Assembly (NCBI GenBank): GCA_022393335.1
Contig: JAJEKB010021353.1
Location: forward strand, 191,476-255,475
Direction of reading: 5' to 3'
DNA: 64,000 bases
Source of the DNA: Macrotrachela quadricornifera
Lineage: Eukaryota > Rotifera > Eurotatoria > Philodinida > Philodinidae
Shown here piece after piece: positions 22,238 to 33,133 of the stretch (its first letter is position 1; every line of letters starts with the position of its first letter). A program made the position numbers and the translations under genes. A model generated the notes under the pieces. It saw only the letters and a program-made list of their open reading frames with translations. It made no database searches and had not been told where the DNA came from.

Positions 22238-25200
22238 ATGCAAATCATCATCACCAGCACGATCCTCCTCTCTCTGCTTCATCCCATCGGAACATCGATC
22301 TATCTTCTCGACACACACGATGGTTCCAACATCGAACACTTCGATTGTTTCGACATCGACTCCTTACCTTATTGTCGTCGTCCTCGCTTTCCAATCGAGC
22401 TCCATCGCAACGATGAACACTTCTCCTGCAACGAAACGAACGGTGGCTTCCTGCATCGTTTCAGCGATCTTCGAGCGAACAATGTGAGCATCAGCACTAT
22501 TTTGCATCGATGGCGATCGAGTATCGAACAGGTCGAAGCGTATGCACGCTATCTCCGTCAGAAGACTGAATCAGATGGACATCTGTGTGAGTGTCAGCAT
22601 GGCAATGGATTTGGAAAGTCTTGCGAATATCAGTTGCCCATCGGGAAAACGTTGGAAGAAACACTTGATTGGCAAGTGATGATGAGACAGAGGAACGAAT
22701 GGAAAGTCCAAGTGCATGGAAAGATCACTTGCTATGAGGGCATCGAGTGTGATTCGGGTCTTTTGTGTTTGGATTGGCGCGAGATCTGCGATGGAACACA
22801 GAACTGCATGTTCGGGTTGGATGAAGAGAACTGTGACATCTTGGAAATGAACATTTGTGACGATGATGAATATCGATGTTCGAATGGAATGTGCATTCCG
22901 GATCAATACTTTGTCGATGGGGAATTCGATTGTTTAGATTCGAGTGATGAAACGTGGGGTTCGCTGACTGAAAAATGTGCGCGGAGGCGAGCGAGTGTTC
23001 AATGTGATGATCGTATTTGTTGGAGGGATCAATGGTCCTGTGGCGATGGACAATGTATCGCGTTGCGGCTCTCATTCCAGAGCCACTTATACATGCATGC
23101 GTGCATCAGCCGTCGTGATCAATACTTCATGTGTGAAACTCATTACGATCGCATCATGTGGACAATGCCGAATGGTCGATGTAATGGAGATGAAAACTAT
23201 GCCGCAGATCCACTGTTCGAACCCACCGAAGCAGAGGAGTGTGAGTATCTTGTCAAGTGTACCTTGTCTCGGGGAGGGGAGAAGAACTGTCCGTGCGAGC
23301 GAGGTGGTGATGAATGCCGCAAGAGACTCCAAGATAGATGCCCGAACAAGATTATCCACTATCCGAAGGGAGCATTCATGGCTCCATTTCTCTTCTTCTT
23401 CTTCGACACATCGCAGCAGGGCACAGCTTCTTTGCCTAATTCCATTTTGATCAAAGGAACAGTGAAATGTCGACACACTTTGGTCAATGCTACGAGAGCG
23501 ATTCATCCTAATCCAGATCCATTCATCAATGGCATTATTGACGAATACATGTGCAATGAACAGAAGAGTTTAGATCCAGTGAAATGGAATCAGTCCGCCG
23601 ATCAATGCTTTCGCGCCAATGAATCGAGTGATGTGTGCAGGGGATGGAATCCGTGTCTCTCCGTCACTCGCATCAAAGATGGATCGTCGGATTGTGTGGA
23701 CAGGCGAGACGAGATGGGGCAGACGAACGAAGACATCGAGAAGAGCTGTGCCCGTGTGCACCGACATCGCTTTCGTTGTTCACCAAATCAAACAACATGC
23801 TTCCGAGTGACAGCACTTGCTAATGATTGGGGCCACTGTATGAATGGATACGATGAAGTGTGGCCAGGAACAAATCGTCGATTGCTGGATGTGAAATGCG
23901 AGGAGAAGGCGAAAGCCGATTGTTCTCTCCTTCGTCAGTACATTGAACAATCGCCACCATCAATGCAGAAGAATGACACTCAGAGGATGACTCGCATGCC
24001 CTTTCGTTCTTATTGTGACACAATCCAAGATCTGAAGTTAGGCGAAGATGAGAATCGAGTAGAATGTCAACGATGGTGGAAATGCGCTCGGAGTCAACAC
24101 CGGTGTGAAACGAGACAATGCATCGATGAGAAATGGATGAATGATGGTGAATGGGATTGTATGGACGCATCGGACGAGAGGGAACTGCTCCAAGACATTA
24201 AGAGATGGATGCAACGACAAGCTTTGATCCATCAGTCGATTAGTGGAGTGACATGGGACTGGGATAGGTGTCATTCGACGTCATCGTTCGTCTGCCTCTC
24301 ACCCCACTCAACACAAAGACAATTCATCTGTCTCAATCAAAGTCAACTCAGTGACAACAAGATCGACTGTTTGGGAGCCATCGATGAACGAAATACCTTG
24401 TCACACTGCTCGACATCATCACAACTGCTCGGACACCACTTTTTGTGTCCATCGAACCATCACTGTGTGCCGTTTTGGGAGCATTGCCAAGGAGACAATC
24501 GCTGTCCGAATCGAAGTGATGATGATCACTGGTGTTCTCGCTCAGCAGCAACAACAACAGCGTCGAGTTGCACGAAAAGAGGTGATTTCATCTGTTTCGA
24601 TGGAACATGCATCCTCAACGGTCGATGCAACGCAGAGTTCGAATGTCCATTCGGAGAAGATGAGTACATGTGTGACTACCGCTCTGCCATAAGTGGATTT
24701 CGTTGGCCCTATCGCTTTAAGAAAGAATATAATGCTCGACAGACCATCCACTCAATTCAACTACCCGTCTTTCCAGGTTTGCTGAACATTCCCCAACCGA
24801 ACGTGAACGAGATCATTCTTCCACTATCATCAGCAATTCCAGTGGAAATCAACTCGTCCTCATTGGCCCCTTACTGGTGTAATCGTGGCCTCGCCATTCT
24901 CTCCGCCAACAACCGTTCTATCGTGTGTTTCTGTCCCCCACAGTACTACGGTGACTTCTGCGAATATCATGCTGATCGACTGTTGCTTCTCCTTCATCTC
25001 AATCTCTCACAATCCATCTACACACCCAACACTGATCCGAGCATCGTCATCAAACTGCTCGTTCTCTTCCTCTTCGATGATCAAGTGTTGATGACACACG
25101 AATTCCACCTTCGACCTGCATCGGAGATCACCATGTTCGCCAAGATGACGATACATTTGCCCTATTCGCGATCACCCATATTTCGCCAGCATCGACAAGA

Positions 25201-27486
25201 TCGATTCAACAATCGATCAGACATCCTCCACTCCCATCCCTTTGCCGTTCGAATCGAAGCCTTCGAAATGGATGACAAGGAGAGACTGGCGTTGATGGCC
25301 GTGTGGCACTATTCCATCACCTTCGACTATCTGCCCGTCTTTCGCTTCGCCAAAGTGCTGCATTGGACGAAAAGGGATCGATGGGCTCGAGATCCTTGTT
25401 CCACTCGTCGATGTCCTCTGAATGCCCGATGTCATCCACTGATGAACGACCACTCGCAGTCCATCTGCCTGTGCAGAGCCAGCTTCATCGGTGAGAACTG
25501 CACTGTTCGAGATGAACAATGTGCGAGAGGACACTGTGCACCCTCCTCTCTCTGCATGCCCAACTACCGATCATTGCTGCGTGGCAATGCCACACCCTAC
25601 TGCATCTGTCCTTCCAATTGGTTTGGCGATCGATGTGAGATCGTCCATGACTATTGTCAACTCACTTCATGCCTCCATGGAGGAACATGTCATCCGACTT
25701 CACAGCCGAATCGAGTGTTTTGTGTTTGTTCGAGTGAATATCGTGGGTCTCACTGTGAAACGATGAAACCTCACGTTCGATTGTCGCTGATCGATAGGAT
25801 ACAATACGCAGGAGCAGTGGTGCAATACTTTCACATTGATTTATCGTCTCTCGATCTTCTTCTCGTTGGTCAACAAGCCTACCGAACATCGCTGCCCCGA
25901 TCCATCCAATATCATCATGATGGTAGTGCAGCACCACCGATCATCGTTGCTAAGACCTACGATTCGCATGATACCTCGTCCTCACATCTCTATCTGCTCT
26001 CCTTGGTTCTCGATGCCATCGTGATCAACGGCACCACCCAGATGTCCGATATGAATGAATGTGAATCTGTACACCACATATCGAATGGTAATTTCTCTCA
26101 CATCATCATAACAATACCGTGTTGCGCTTTGTTTTAGTCTCGTCCCCGATTCAGTACCATCAAATCTGTATTGACGATGCCTCGTTACTCTGCTTTCGAG
26201 ATGACACCTACTTGTGTATCTGTGGAACGAATCACACTCACGTCGAATGTTTTCTCTACGATGATCAACTGGATCGATGTTCGCACTGTCTGTCAGGTGG
26301 ACGATGTTTACGAGGCGATCACAATCAATCGAATGATTTCGTATGTCTCTGCCCATTGTGTTACTCGGGTCGACGATGTCAGTTCAACTCGAAATCGTTC
26401 GCCTTCACTCTCGATCAACTTCTCTACAGCGATCTCACAACTCGTTCGCTCAAGGGACGAACCAGTGCCCTGTTGATCTTCTTCTCTCTGCTCGCATTTC
26501 TTGTAGCGATGCCGAACAATCTCTTATGCTTCATCACTTTCCGACGGCCAACGTGTCTTCGCAATGGAGTGGGACATTATTTGCTCTGCCTGAGCGTGGC
26601 CAATCAACTGAATCTGGGTCTTCTCCTGGCACGTCTCCTTCACATCATTCTCGGTCTTCTCATCGACTCCTCTCATTCCACTCTCGTCTCGGACATCAGC
26701 TGCAAAGTGTTGAACTATTCTCTCTCGTGCTGTACACGAGTATCACTCTGGCTGACCACATTCGTTGCCCTCGAACGTGTCTACACGACGATGTTTCTCA
26801 CCAGTCAATGGTTCAAACAACCACACATCGCTCGTCGTCTCATCATCATCACCTGCTCTGTCATTCTTCTCTCTGCTGCCTACGAACTGGTCTTCACCAG
26901 ATCATTCTCCAGCATGGATGAACGAACGGGTATCATCTGTGTCACCGAGTTTCCTCCCCGCCATCAATCGTTTTGGACCATCTTGCACCAGATCATCTCC
27001 ATTGCACATTTCATCTGTCCCCTAGTGATCAATCTTTGTTGCACCAGCACCATCATCGCTCTAGTGATCAGAACAAAGATGAATCTTCATGCACGACGAA
27101 CACCAGCTGACGACACCCGTCCTAGTCGGAATGTCTTGCGCGATGTGCTGAATGAAAACAAGGAACTGATCGCTCGACCGGCGATCATCCTGATTCCATC
27201 TCTCTTCTCTCTCTTCTCTTTGCCCTTGTTCATCGTGGCTCTGTCGTTGGCTTGTCAAAATCTCGAACAACATCCTCTCCGTTATCTTCTGCTGACCTTC
27301 TACCTGTTGACATTCATTCCATCGTTGATCACCTTCGTTCTCTACATCTATCCATCGTCGTTCTACTGGGATGAGTGGCGAGCGACGAACTTGGGTCAAC
27401 GGCTCGTTGTTCTGAGAGAACAACGAACTGGAGGAGTGGACACGACCGTATCATCGACCTTAGAAACTCGGTCAAAGACAATCTGA
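22238..27486 (+). CDS. Large LDLa/EGF-repeat seven-transmembrane receptor, two exons
   Basis: Exon 1 (22238-26087) and exon 2 (26138-27486) are joined by a 50-bp intron (GTAATT...GTTTTAG, phase 1), giving 1,732 residues. I chose the ATG at 22238 over 22196 because it begins a signal peptide (MQIIITSTILLSLLHPIGTS). The extracellular part carries several LDL-receptor class A modules (about 165-250, 615-650 and 680-815 of the mature numbering) with acidic calcium-binding ends such as DCMDASDE and FGEDEYMC. EGF-like modules follow (about 880-910 and 1055-1175, with one more encoded by exon 2). Exon 2 ends in seven hydrophobic helices resembling a rhodopsin-class GPCR, with TSALLIFFSLLAFLV as helix 1, ALERVYT after helix 3 and a YPSSFYW motif after helix 7. 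The architecture suggests a cell-surface receptor with a ligand-binding ectodomain. Ligand and signalling are unknown. No frame damage is seen. Confidence 0.88.
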
Positions 27487-27628
27487 CATCAATCAAATCG
27501 ATAGGGAACAGTTTCTTTGTCCCAAACTGCGTGCTTATTCAGTGTTTGCGCGAGACAACAGATGACTTTCACTCTCTTCTTCAGTCGAATATGACGAGGA
27601 TGAGGATACAGTGCTCTCTGCTTGGTCA

Positions 27629-27634
27629 ATAAAG
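27629..27634 (+). promoter_or_regulatory. Poly(A) signal of the receptor gene
   Basis: A canonical AATAAA lies 143 bp after the receptor stop codon. It is about 27 bp before the TGAGGG array, so the transcript would end almost exactly where gene-like composition stops. Confidence 0.65.
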
Positions 27635-27660
27635 AAAAAGCTTTCGTTCGTCATCAATCT

Positions 27661-27688
27661 TGAGGGTGAGGGTGAGGGTGAGGGTGAG
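27661..27688 (+). repeat. Telomere-like TGAGGG array
   Basis: Four tandem TGAGGG units plus TGAG. The unit differs by one base from TGTGGG, the telomeric repeat reported for bdelloids. The array abuts an antisense hammerhead-containing sequence on its right and the receptor 3' end on its left. Confidence 0.8.
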
Positions 27689-27742
27689 TATAGCTACCAC
27701 AATACCAGGTATTTCGATTTTGCTTGAATCTTATCAAGTGGC
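27689..27742 (-). ncRNA. Degenerate hammerhead motif
   Basis: On the minus strand this reads CTTGATAAGATTCAAGC, then ATCGAAA, then a stem (ATACC/GGTAT) and the conserved tail GTAGCTATACTCACC. It aligns with the intact motif at 27991-28048, but the core is damaged (CTTGATAAG). Confidence 0.6.
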
Positions 27743-27800
27743 ACAAGTATTAGTATAGGAGATCCAAAATAATTTGAATCAGTACATAATACTATATCCA

Positions 27801-27822
27801 TAGGGTAAGGGTGAGGGTGTGA
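27801..27822 (+). repeat. Short telomere-like repeat run
   Basis: TAGGGTAAGGGTGAGGGTG contains three GGG-bearing hexamers related to TGAGGG. It directly precedes the 3' end of the antisense hammerhead at 27822-27873. Confidence 0.6.
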
Positions 27823-27873
27823 GTCGAGCAACCATGACGCGTTTCGATCCTGCTAAAGATCTCTTCAGATGGC
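27822..27873 (-). ncRNA. Hammerhead ribozyme motif, minus strand
   Basis: Core CTGAAGA fits the CUGANGA consensus. Stem II is GATC/GATC with loop TTTAGCAG, stem III is ACGCGT, and stem I is GCCAT/ATGGT. Stem I differs from the GCCGT/ACGGT of other copies by a compensatory change on both sides, which supports the folded structure. Confidence 0.85.
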
Positions 27874-27990
27874 TTATAGTAGCATATCTGTTTTGAATGA
27901 TCCGTAGATCACAAACAAGATATATAACCTATTCTCATTCAAGTAAATCCTGAGAATATACAAGAAAGGATAGGTATCCATATAGTAGGA

Positions 27991-28048
27991 GTGAGTATAG
28001 CTACCGTGATCATGATTTCGTCCATGCTAAAGGACTCTTCAGACGGCT
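27991..28048 (-). ncRNA. Hammerhead ribozyme motif, minus strand
   Basis: The motif has CTGAAGA, stem II GTCC/GGAC with loop TTTAGCAT, CGAAA, stem III ATCATGAT, and a fully paired stem I GCCGT/ACGGT. The 3' tail is GTAGCTATACTCAC. An identical copy lies at 31180-31237. Confidence 0.9.
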
Positions 28049-28121
28049 TTAACTTTAAAATTGTCATCTGGACTGATTTCAAAAATCAAGAGTATATAGA
28101 ATATATATTTAAGAATTCAGA

Positions 28122-28170
28122 GATCCACACGACCGATTTCGTCCCTTCTCAGAGCACTCATCAGGTATCT
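28122..28170 (-). ncRNA. Hammerhead ribozyme candidate, minus strand
   Basis: CTGATGAG (complement of 28157-28164) is followed by a longer, imperfect stem II, GACGAAA, and a six-base stem III ATCGGT before the predicted cleavage C. Stem I (GATAC/GTGTG) gives four pairs. Confidence 0.65.
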
Positions 28171-28261
28171 TTTCGATTCTATTATTATATATAAGCCTGA
28201 CTGTCCAATTCATTTTGAAGTAGTCAAGATATTTGAAAAAGGTATAGTTAATATTCAGAGC

Positions 28262-28307
28262 ACAGCACGATGTGTTATCATGTCCTTGCTTATAAGTACC
28301 ATCAGAT
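28262..28307 (-). ncRNA. Degenerate hammerhead relic, minus strand
   Basis: CTGATGGTACTTATAAGC followed by AAGGAC aligns with the sense-strand motif at 13760, but GAAA is replaced by ATGATAA, so cleavage is not expected. It is the fifth motif in an array spaced about 120-175 bp. Confidence 0.5.
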
Positions 28308-28309
28308 AA

Positions 28310-31160
28310 GTGAAGAATCAATAAATAGACAAAACATATGAATTTCTTATCTCAAACTATAGAAAATCAGCAAATTCAACTGAATTGAAGAACTTTGAGT
28401 AGCATTATAATATTAAGAGTAGCTGTGATGACATGTTGTGCACTTGGTTGAGTGGCGCATCACATAGTTATTCTCCAATTTGTTTCGTTTTAGAATTTAT
28501 TCAAGCCCATTTATTCTGCAAGAAAACTAGTATAAATCAACAATTTCTATTGATGAAACTTAGTTTGGTACTATGAAATAAGATTGAGGGTTACATATAC
28601 TCTCAATGTGTACTCTGCTTATGTGTATTTGAAAAACGAAAAGATGAGTACTCTAATAAAGTGCTGTTGTCACATTGAGCTTTCCAAAGTTCTAAATTTT
28701 GTGTATTTGTGAGAGTATGTCAAGTTTGAAGTAGAATCTACTCTATTTCAAGCCTTTTGGTTTTCTTTTTTCGAGATGTTGTTACCGTGGTAAAAACCAG
28801 TTTATTCGCTACATTTAATGTTAGATGCTTGATTCCTTGTATATCTAATGACTTGTTTCTACCTTTTATCGCTTATTCCTATAGTGATCTCTTCTTATTT
28901 GTATCGTTAATACAAACAGTTTCGAGTTTGTGCATCACCTAAACTAAATGAAAGTATTTTTAGATTTTTTAATTTTAATTTTTCTTCTTACCGTTTTCTA
29001 TATAGATAATCGCGACATATTGCTAAAATATGTGTGTTTATCTTACGTGAAGATGTCATTAGACGGTTTAATTGCATATAAACTATCTTAGCAGAGATAA
29101 TTTATGAGATCAGAAAGAATAAAAATGCAAAAAGAAAATTATTCACCGACAGTGGTGATACTATTCATGAGAACAAATATTGACTTGACTTCAAGTCTCA
29201 TTATTTCATTTATATTGCACGCACATATGTAGTAGATTTACATGTGATACGAATATCACATTTGTATATGTCGGTGGAAGGTATATATATTGAAAATGTT
29301 TCTGAGAAAAAAAGCGGTGAATGAGTAGTGATCATTAAAAACAACCAATCATATTCTACACATGAGGATAGTAATGAAAATATAAGCTCATGAGTTCTCT
29401 TGACGAGATTTGTACCAAATAATTTTTTGCTATTCGGACAGATATCCTACAAACTAGAGGAGACGAGACACATTATTACACATAATCAACATATTCTTTC
29501 AAATAATTAAAGTACTTGAACAAACTTCTGATAAGTATGATTTTTTATTAAAATATGAACAATCAAAAACCGAATTTGGTCTAATTATTTCAAATAAAAG
29601 TAATAAAAAGGAAAAGCATCAAAAATAGATTAACAATAATACAGCAAATACTACACAACTGAAGTCAAATGGGAAAAAAAGAGAAAACGATGAAAGAGAG
29701 ACACAATCTTAATTCCAAAAGTGAAGAAGAGACGGAAAAATATCCAAATACACATGGATATTCAGTCAATCAAATCAAATTTATTATTTAATAATGATTA
29801 AGCATAGTTTGAATTAAACTAACGTATTTCCCCTTCAAAAACAATGGCGTCTAGCCACGCCTAGCAGACAAAACTAATAGAATATACAAAAATTTGTGCA
29901 GTACGAAAATCGATCAAAATTTACAGTAATAAAAAGACACCATATATATGTTACACACACCATAGAAGACATCTAAACTTTCAAAAAATTATGATGTGCA
30001 TCAAATGTGAACTCTTCTGTTTGTATCACTACAGAAAAATTTAACTCATAGAAATCAAAACCGACACAACCGATAAATAGTTTCGAAAAAGCCGTAGACC
30101 TCTCAAAACTATAGCAAAATACCAGAAGTAACATACACAACCAATTGTTAATATAATCGAAAATCATACCCAAAAAAGTAAACTTACAGAGACCGAAAAA
30201 ATACTTAAAACAACTAAGTCGCATCCGACAAACAACAACAACAAAGTCCTCGAAATAAAAACGCTCACGATATACAAAACAAAAACAAAAAAAAGAAAAA
30301 AAACAAATACGGCAACACAATGACACCATCGAAAACGAATTAGCTATACCAACCATAAACCGGAATAATCCGAAATTGGAAACATCATTTAATTCACAAC
30401 CGTTAACGTCCAATACTGTTCAAAAACAACACCAAAGACGCTACCAAACACAGACATAACACGAAAAAATTGTAATGTAAAACTACAATATACAGCAAAA
30501 CATCTAAATATATACCTAACAAGCCAAAATACAAAAAATAAAAACCCCCCTATCTACCGCCCATCGGCTCACACAAAACCGATGTAATCCCCGTCCACTT
30601 TTGATAGAAAACCAAACGTTTTCCAAACGGTTCCAACTTCCCAACACCTAAAATGGCAAAGGTCAAACGGGAACATTCGAAAAAACTGGAAGTACTTCTA
30701 TACGATTTAGCTGTATGAGAAATTATTTTGATATGTGAAAAGTATTGGTAATTAAAAATCGATGGAGTAGAATAAAATCAAGGCTATCTATGGCCTAATT
30801 CAGTGCACAATTATATGTGATGGTGTATATGCGTCGAAATTGAAGAAATTTTTGTATTTTCTTGGAATTTCTGATGAAGAATGAGGTTGGGCATTAGTTA
30901 GAAGTAATCTGCTGTATTTTCCTATATAAATTGTATTTTAAAAAGTAGGTCAGAAGGTCATTAAGTACATTTAAAATGTTGAAAAAACACGAAAAAATAA
31001 CAACGACGTCAGCTAGCTGGTTGAAAAGCGAAATTAGCATAAAAACTGATGATTGTAAGCAATTGAAATGTACTGAGCATGTGTAAAAAATATGAGCATT
31101 TGAAATATTTTGAGCATTTTAAACATTTTGAGCATATGAAGAATTTTGAGCATTTGAACA
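28310..31160. other. AT-rich stretch without a recognisable gene
   Basis: No conserved protein frame was found. The minus-strand frame at 29973-30413 lies in a section whose plus strand is strongly A/C-biased (about 29,800-30,700) and reads as a Phe/Cys-rich low-complexity sequence, so I do not call it a gene. Just before 31160 there is a short iteration of GAGCATTT and ATTTTGAGCAT words. Confidence 0.5.
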
Positions 31161-31164
31161 TTTT

Positions 31165-31186
31165 TGAGGGTGGGTGAGGGTGAGTA
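31165..31186 (+). repeat. Telomere-like repeat run
   Basis: TTGAGGGTGGGTGAGGGTGA: three G-rich units of TGAGGG type, one shortened. It directly precedes an antisense hammerhead. Confidence 0.65.
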
Positions 31187-31237
31187 TAGCTACCGTGATC
31201 ATGATTTCGTCCATGCTAAAGGACTCTTCAGACGGCT
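31180..31237 (-). ncRNA. Hammerhead ribozyme motif between two telomere-like runs
   Basis: The sequence is the same as at 27991-28048, with all core and stem elements intact. On its 5' side it shares about 29 bp (31237-31265) with the sequence upstream of the 27822-27873 motif and is then cut off by another telomere-like run. Confidence 0.88.
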
Positions 31238-31264
31238 TATAGTAGCATATCTGTTTTGAATGAT

Positions 31265-31281
31265 CTTGAGGGTGAGGGTGG
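31265..31281 (+). repeat. Telomere-like repeat run next to the palindrome
   Basis: TTGAGGGTGAGGGTGGC: two TGAGGG units and a partial. It ends about 10 bp before the left outer end of the palindrome at 31291. Confidence 0.65.
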
Positions 31282-31372
31282 CTGTTAATGCAAAATAATT
31301 TTCAAAGAGCAAGGAGAGAAAACTCTCTAAGATGTGTTTCTTTTGGCTGTTGTTGTTGTTATATAAATAGAT

Positions 31373-31429
31373 AATTATTTGTCGACCGGTTTCTGTTTAT
31401 TTGAAAATAAACTTCTTCAGGAAAACAAA
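31373..31429 (-). ncRNA. Hammerhead-like motif in the left palindrome arm
   Basis: Mirror copy of the motif at 34716-34772; see that entry for pairing. It lies about 140 bp beyond the stop codon of the minus-strand reading frame and close to the outer arm end. Confidence 0.5.
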
Positions 31430-31565
31430 AATCTATAAAATATAACAAACGAAAAAGTTCAAACACGAACAACACACACACGTAACAAAAAAACAAAAAA
31501 CAACTAATTTTTATAAAAAAATTAGTATATATATATATATATATATAAATATACATATATGTGTG

Positions 31566-32730
31566 TTAGGTATCACCTAACATGATATCTTCGAAATTGA
31601 TATCATTGATGTCGTTGATATCTTTTGGATGACAAGAGCCACAAGCTGATGTTGAACCATTTGCTGTTGCACTGGTTACTGGGTAGGAAATGGGTCCAAG
31701 TACCCGTTCAGCCTTATCTCCCAGCGATAGAGGCGACAAAGCCGATGTTGATGAGTTTGATGAAGAAAGTGAAATATCTTCATCAGTTGAAGTTTTTAAT
31801 ATGCTAGGCATATTTTTCCGCATGGGAGAGGCTCCCGCAGATGAAGTAGCAGATATAGAAGCAGTTGATGATGATGATGAAGATTTGTTTCCATCATTAT
31901 TATTTGTTGCTTGACATGCTGCTTCACGTGCTTTTTCTTTTTTTACTAAACGGATTTGTTGCCATTTAGCTTTTTTCTTTTCAATTCTTTTTGCAAGGGC
32001 ATCAGAACGTAGTTTAAGATGTACTGCATCTTTCTTGTTCTGGCCTTGGGTTATTTTATCACCTTTTGATGAAGCATCATTTGGGACATGTATAACCGGC
32101 TGAATTTTATTCACTACTTGGGTAGATGAAGTATGGGCGATTGTTTTTGTTTGATCTATGTTGTGAGACAACATAGTCGATGGAACTAGTTTTGGTATTG
32201 AATCTTTTAGATTCATTATTTTTTCTTGTTCTTCTTTTTTTCGACGTTGAATACGTCTTTCTTCAGCCCTAATTTGAATAAGATCAGATTGATCATTATT
32301 CTTTGAACGATTATCAGCAGGTTTAAAGTTCGTTTGTGATGAACGAACTACACCCTCCTTTCGTTTATAATCCCAATGAGATTGGGATGATTTAGTCGAA
32401 TCACGAGCAAATTCGGCTATCGATTGTGTATTAGCAATCGATCGATTGTTGATGAAACTATCACCACATGGAATCCATATGGCTAATTCATTTTTGTTGC
32501 ACATATATAATTTAAATACACCTTGGTCATTCCGAGTAACAACTGAAGTTGCTACCCATCGCAAACCCAATGATGTATTTTGGTCGATTTCTGTGAAAGA
32601 TGGAGGACCAATTAATACGGCAATATCTTGCTGCAACCGAGCAGAGAATGGTGTTAAAGCACGAATGCGTGTATTTATACCATTTCCACCAAGGCTGCGG
32701 AGCAAGTGCACTTTGAATGACGGTATTCAT
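31566..32730 (-). CDS. Hypothetical protein, left palindrome copy
   Basis: Reverse-complement copy of the gene at 33417-34581, with the same protein over the whole 381-codon main frame (31566-32711). The first in-frame ATG of that frame corresponds to 32504. An ATG at 32730 opens a different frame that would need a +1 shift. Since the arms are almost identical, both copies have the same apparent defect or unusual expression signal. Function and features are described under the right copy. Confidence 0.55.
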
Positions 32731-33013
32731 TACAAAGCTAAATGGATTTGTAGGACCTCTCTTCTTATCGATAACGTCCAACAAATGGATAATGTTAGAT
32801 TAAAATATTAGATTATTTTAATCTATTTGTCTTTACACATCTTCTTATTTACATTAAGATATCAGATTAACTCATTCCATTGGTCTTTGCACATTTTATT
32901 TTCTGAAAACGAAAAATATAAGGATGTCCGTGTTTCGAAAATCAAATATAGAGGTGCATATATCTAGAACGTGAGAAATAAGTATGTCCATGTTCGGAAA
33001 ATAACCATGTCCG

Positions 33014-33133
33014 TATATATATTTGGAAAAGTAAAAAATACTAATAAGGATGTCCCACATTTTTTCTACTTCGAGTGTTCCCGATAAAAGTAACACACAA
33101 AGTTGAAGCATCAGAATGCAAAATAGTAAATCT
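33014..33133. other. Palindrome spacer
   Basis: This is the non-mirrored centre of the palindrome. ATGTCC words repeat at intervals here and in both inner arm ends (ATGTCCRTGTTYSGAAAAT type), possibly an old short repeat around which the arms formed. Confidence 0.6.

Larger units (their letters stand above)
31291..33013 (-). repeat. Left arm of a large palindrome
   Basis: This arm of about 1.72 kb is the reverse complement of 33134-34854. Over the outer 1.6 kb the only difference I found is two bases in a TA microsatellite (22 versus 20). Substitutions become frequent only in the innermost 150 bp, next to a spacer of about 120 bp. The arm carries one copy of the 381-codon frame and one ribozyme-like motif, both on the minus strand. 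Confidence 0.93.

Noticed and set aside
19519..22487. Overlapping open frames on both strands between the RNase H-like gene and the receptor
   Set aside because: Stop codons are scarce at this composition; none of the frames shows a domain, a consistent start context or splice-linked extension.
22571..27423. Many open frames on the minus strand and in other frames opposite the receptor gene
   Set aside because: They are shadows of a long GC-richer coding region; they lack domains and the receptor frame explains the sequence.
29973..30413. 146-codon minus-strand frame rich in Phe and Cys
   Set aside because: It sits in an A/C-biased section where stops are depleted on that strand, and it reads as low complexity.
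31359..31556. Small frames beside the TA microsatellite in each palindrome arm
   Set aside because: They are built from TA repeats and the ribozyme-like motif and show no protein features.
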